A DNA stretch of 64,000 nt from Cloeon dipterum (taxonomy: Eukaryota > Arthropoda > Insecta > Ephemeroptera > Baetidae): assembly GCF_949628265.1 (NCBI RefSeq), contig NC_088786.1, positions 41,189,681 through 41,253,680 on the forward strand. Direction: 5' to 3'. The position numbers and the translations under genes are program-made. The notes beneath the pieces were generated by a model. The model was not told the DNA's origin. It made no database searches and saw only the letters and a list, made by a program, of their open reading frames with translations. Positions 63,986-64,000 of the stretch are shown here, piece after piece. The first letter of the stretch is position 1, and each line of letters starts with the position of its first letter.

Positions 63986-64000
63986 CTGCCGAGCGAGCCA
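63986..64000 (-). other. Probable untranslated exon at the right edge
   Basis: A strong minus-strand donor (GGCAG then GTGAGTGCC) ends an exon that continues past the window. GC-rich DNA flanks it. It is a good candidate for the first exon of the ATF3-like gene, joining the acceptor at 60010, but could belong to another gene. Confidence 0.4.

Overview
The window is nuclear DNA of an animal, most likely an arthropod and probably an insect. Genes are split by short GT-AG introns, exons are GC-rich and introns AT-rich, and the recognisable products are animal proteins: beta-spectrin, a CARD-containing initiator caspase, a CDR2/centrocortin coiled-coil protein, an OARD1/TARG1 macrodomain protein and an ATF3/JDP2 bZIP factor. 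I cannot name the species. No database search was run. All exon models were built by hand from splice sites, reading phase and remembered family features; each complete model sums to a whole number of codons.

Region 1 (1-17.3 kb): two divergently transcribed paralogues of an unrecognised P-loop (GTPase-like) protein with glycine-rich segments, one on the minus strand running off the left edge and one complete on the plus strand. The 12 kb between them is mostly mobile DNA: a truncated non-LTR retrotransposon, a 1.4 kb foldback element, and several repeat families present in both direct and inverted copies.

Region 2 (17.3-38.1 kb): beta-spectrin on the minus strand, 24 coding exons, 2383 residues, with an upstream untranslated exon. 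One intron holds a 198-codon open exon with its own poly(A) signal. It is either an alternative PH-less C-terminus or a nested gene, and a compact X-box/CRE/CCAAT promoter-like cluster lies just upstream. Another intron holds a partial duplication of the PH-domain exon boundary.

Region 3 (38.6-51.3 kb): a CARD caspase and a CDR2-like gene, both minus strand. The CDR2-like gene appears to have a second first exon 4 kb upstream, so that the plus-strand macrodomain gene is nested in its first intron. Each of these two minus genes needs one GC-AG intron.

Region 4 (51.3-64 kb): an intergenic stretch with CACGCCC repeats, a palindromic YY1-type site and a CpG-rich patch, then an ATF3/JDP2-like gene on the minus strand whose untranslated first exon reaches the right edge.

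The most distinctive novel signal is a family of roughly 170 bp palindromic elements with TGACATCAAATTTGA termini and a CAGGGTC/GACCCTGA core. There are at least nine whole or partial copies plus a derived tandem array, all in introns of four neighbouring genes. The genes do not form a pathway; they are ordinary eukaryotic neighbours.
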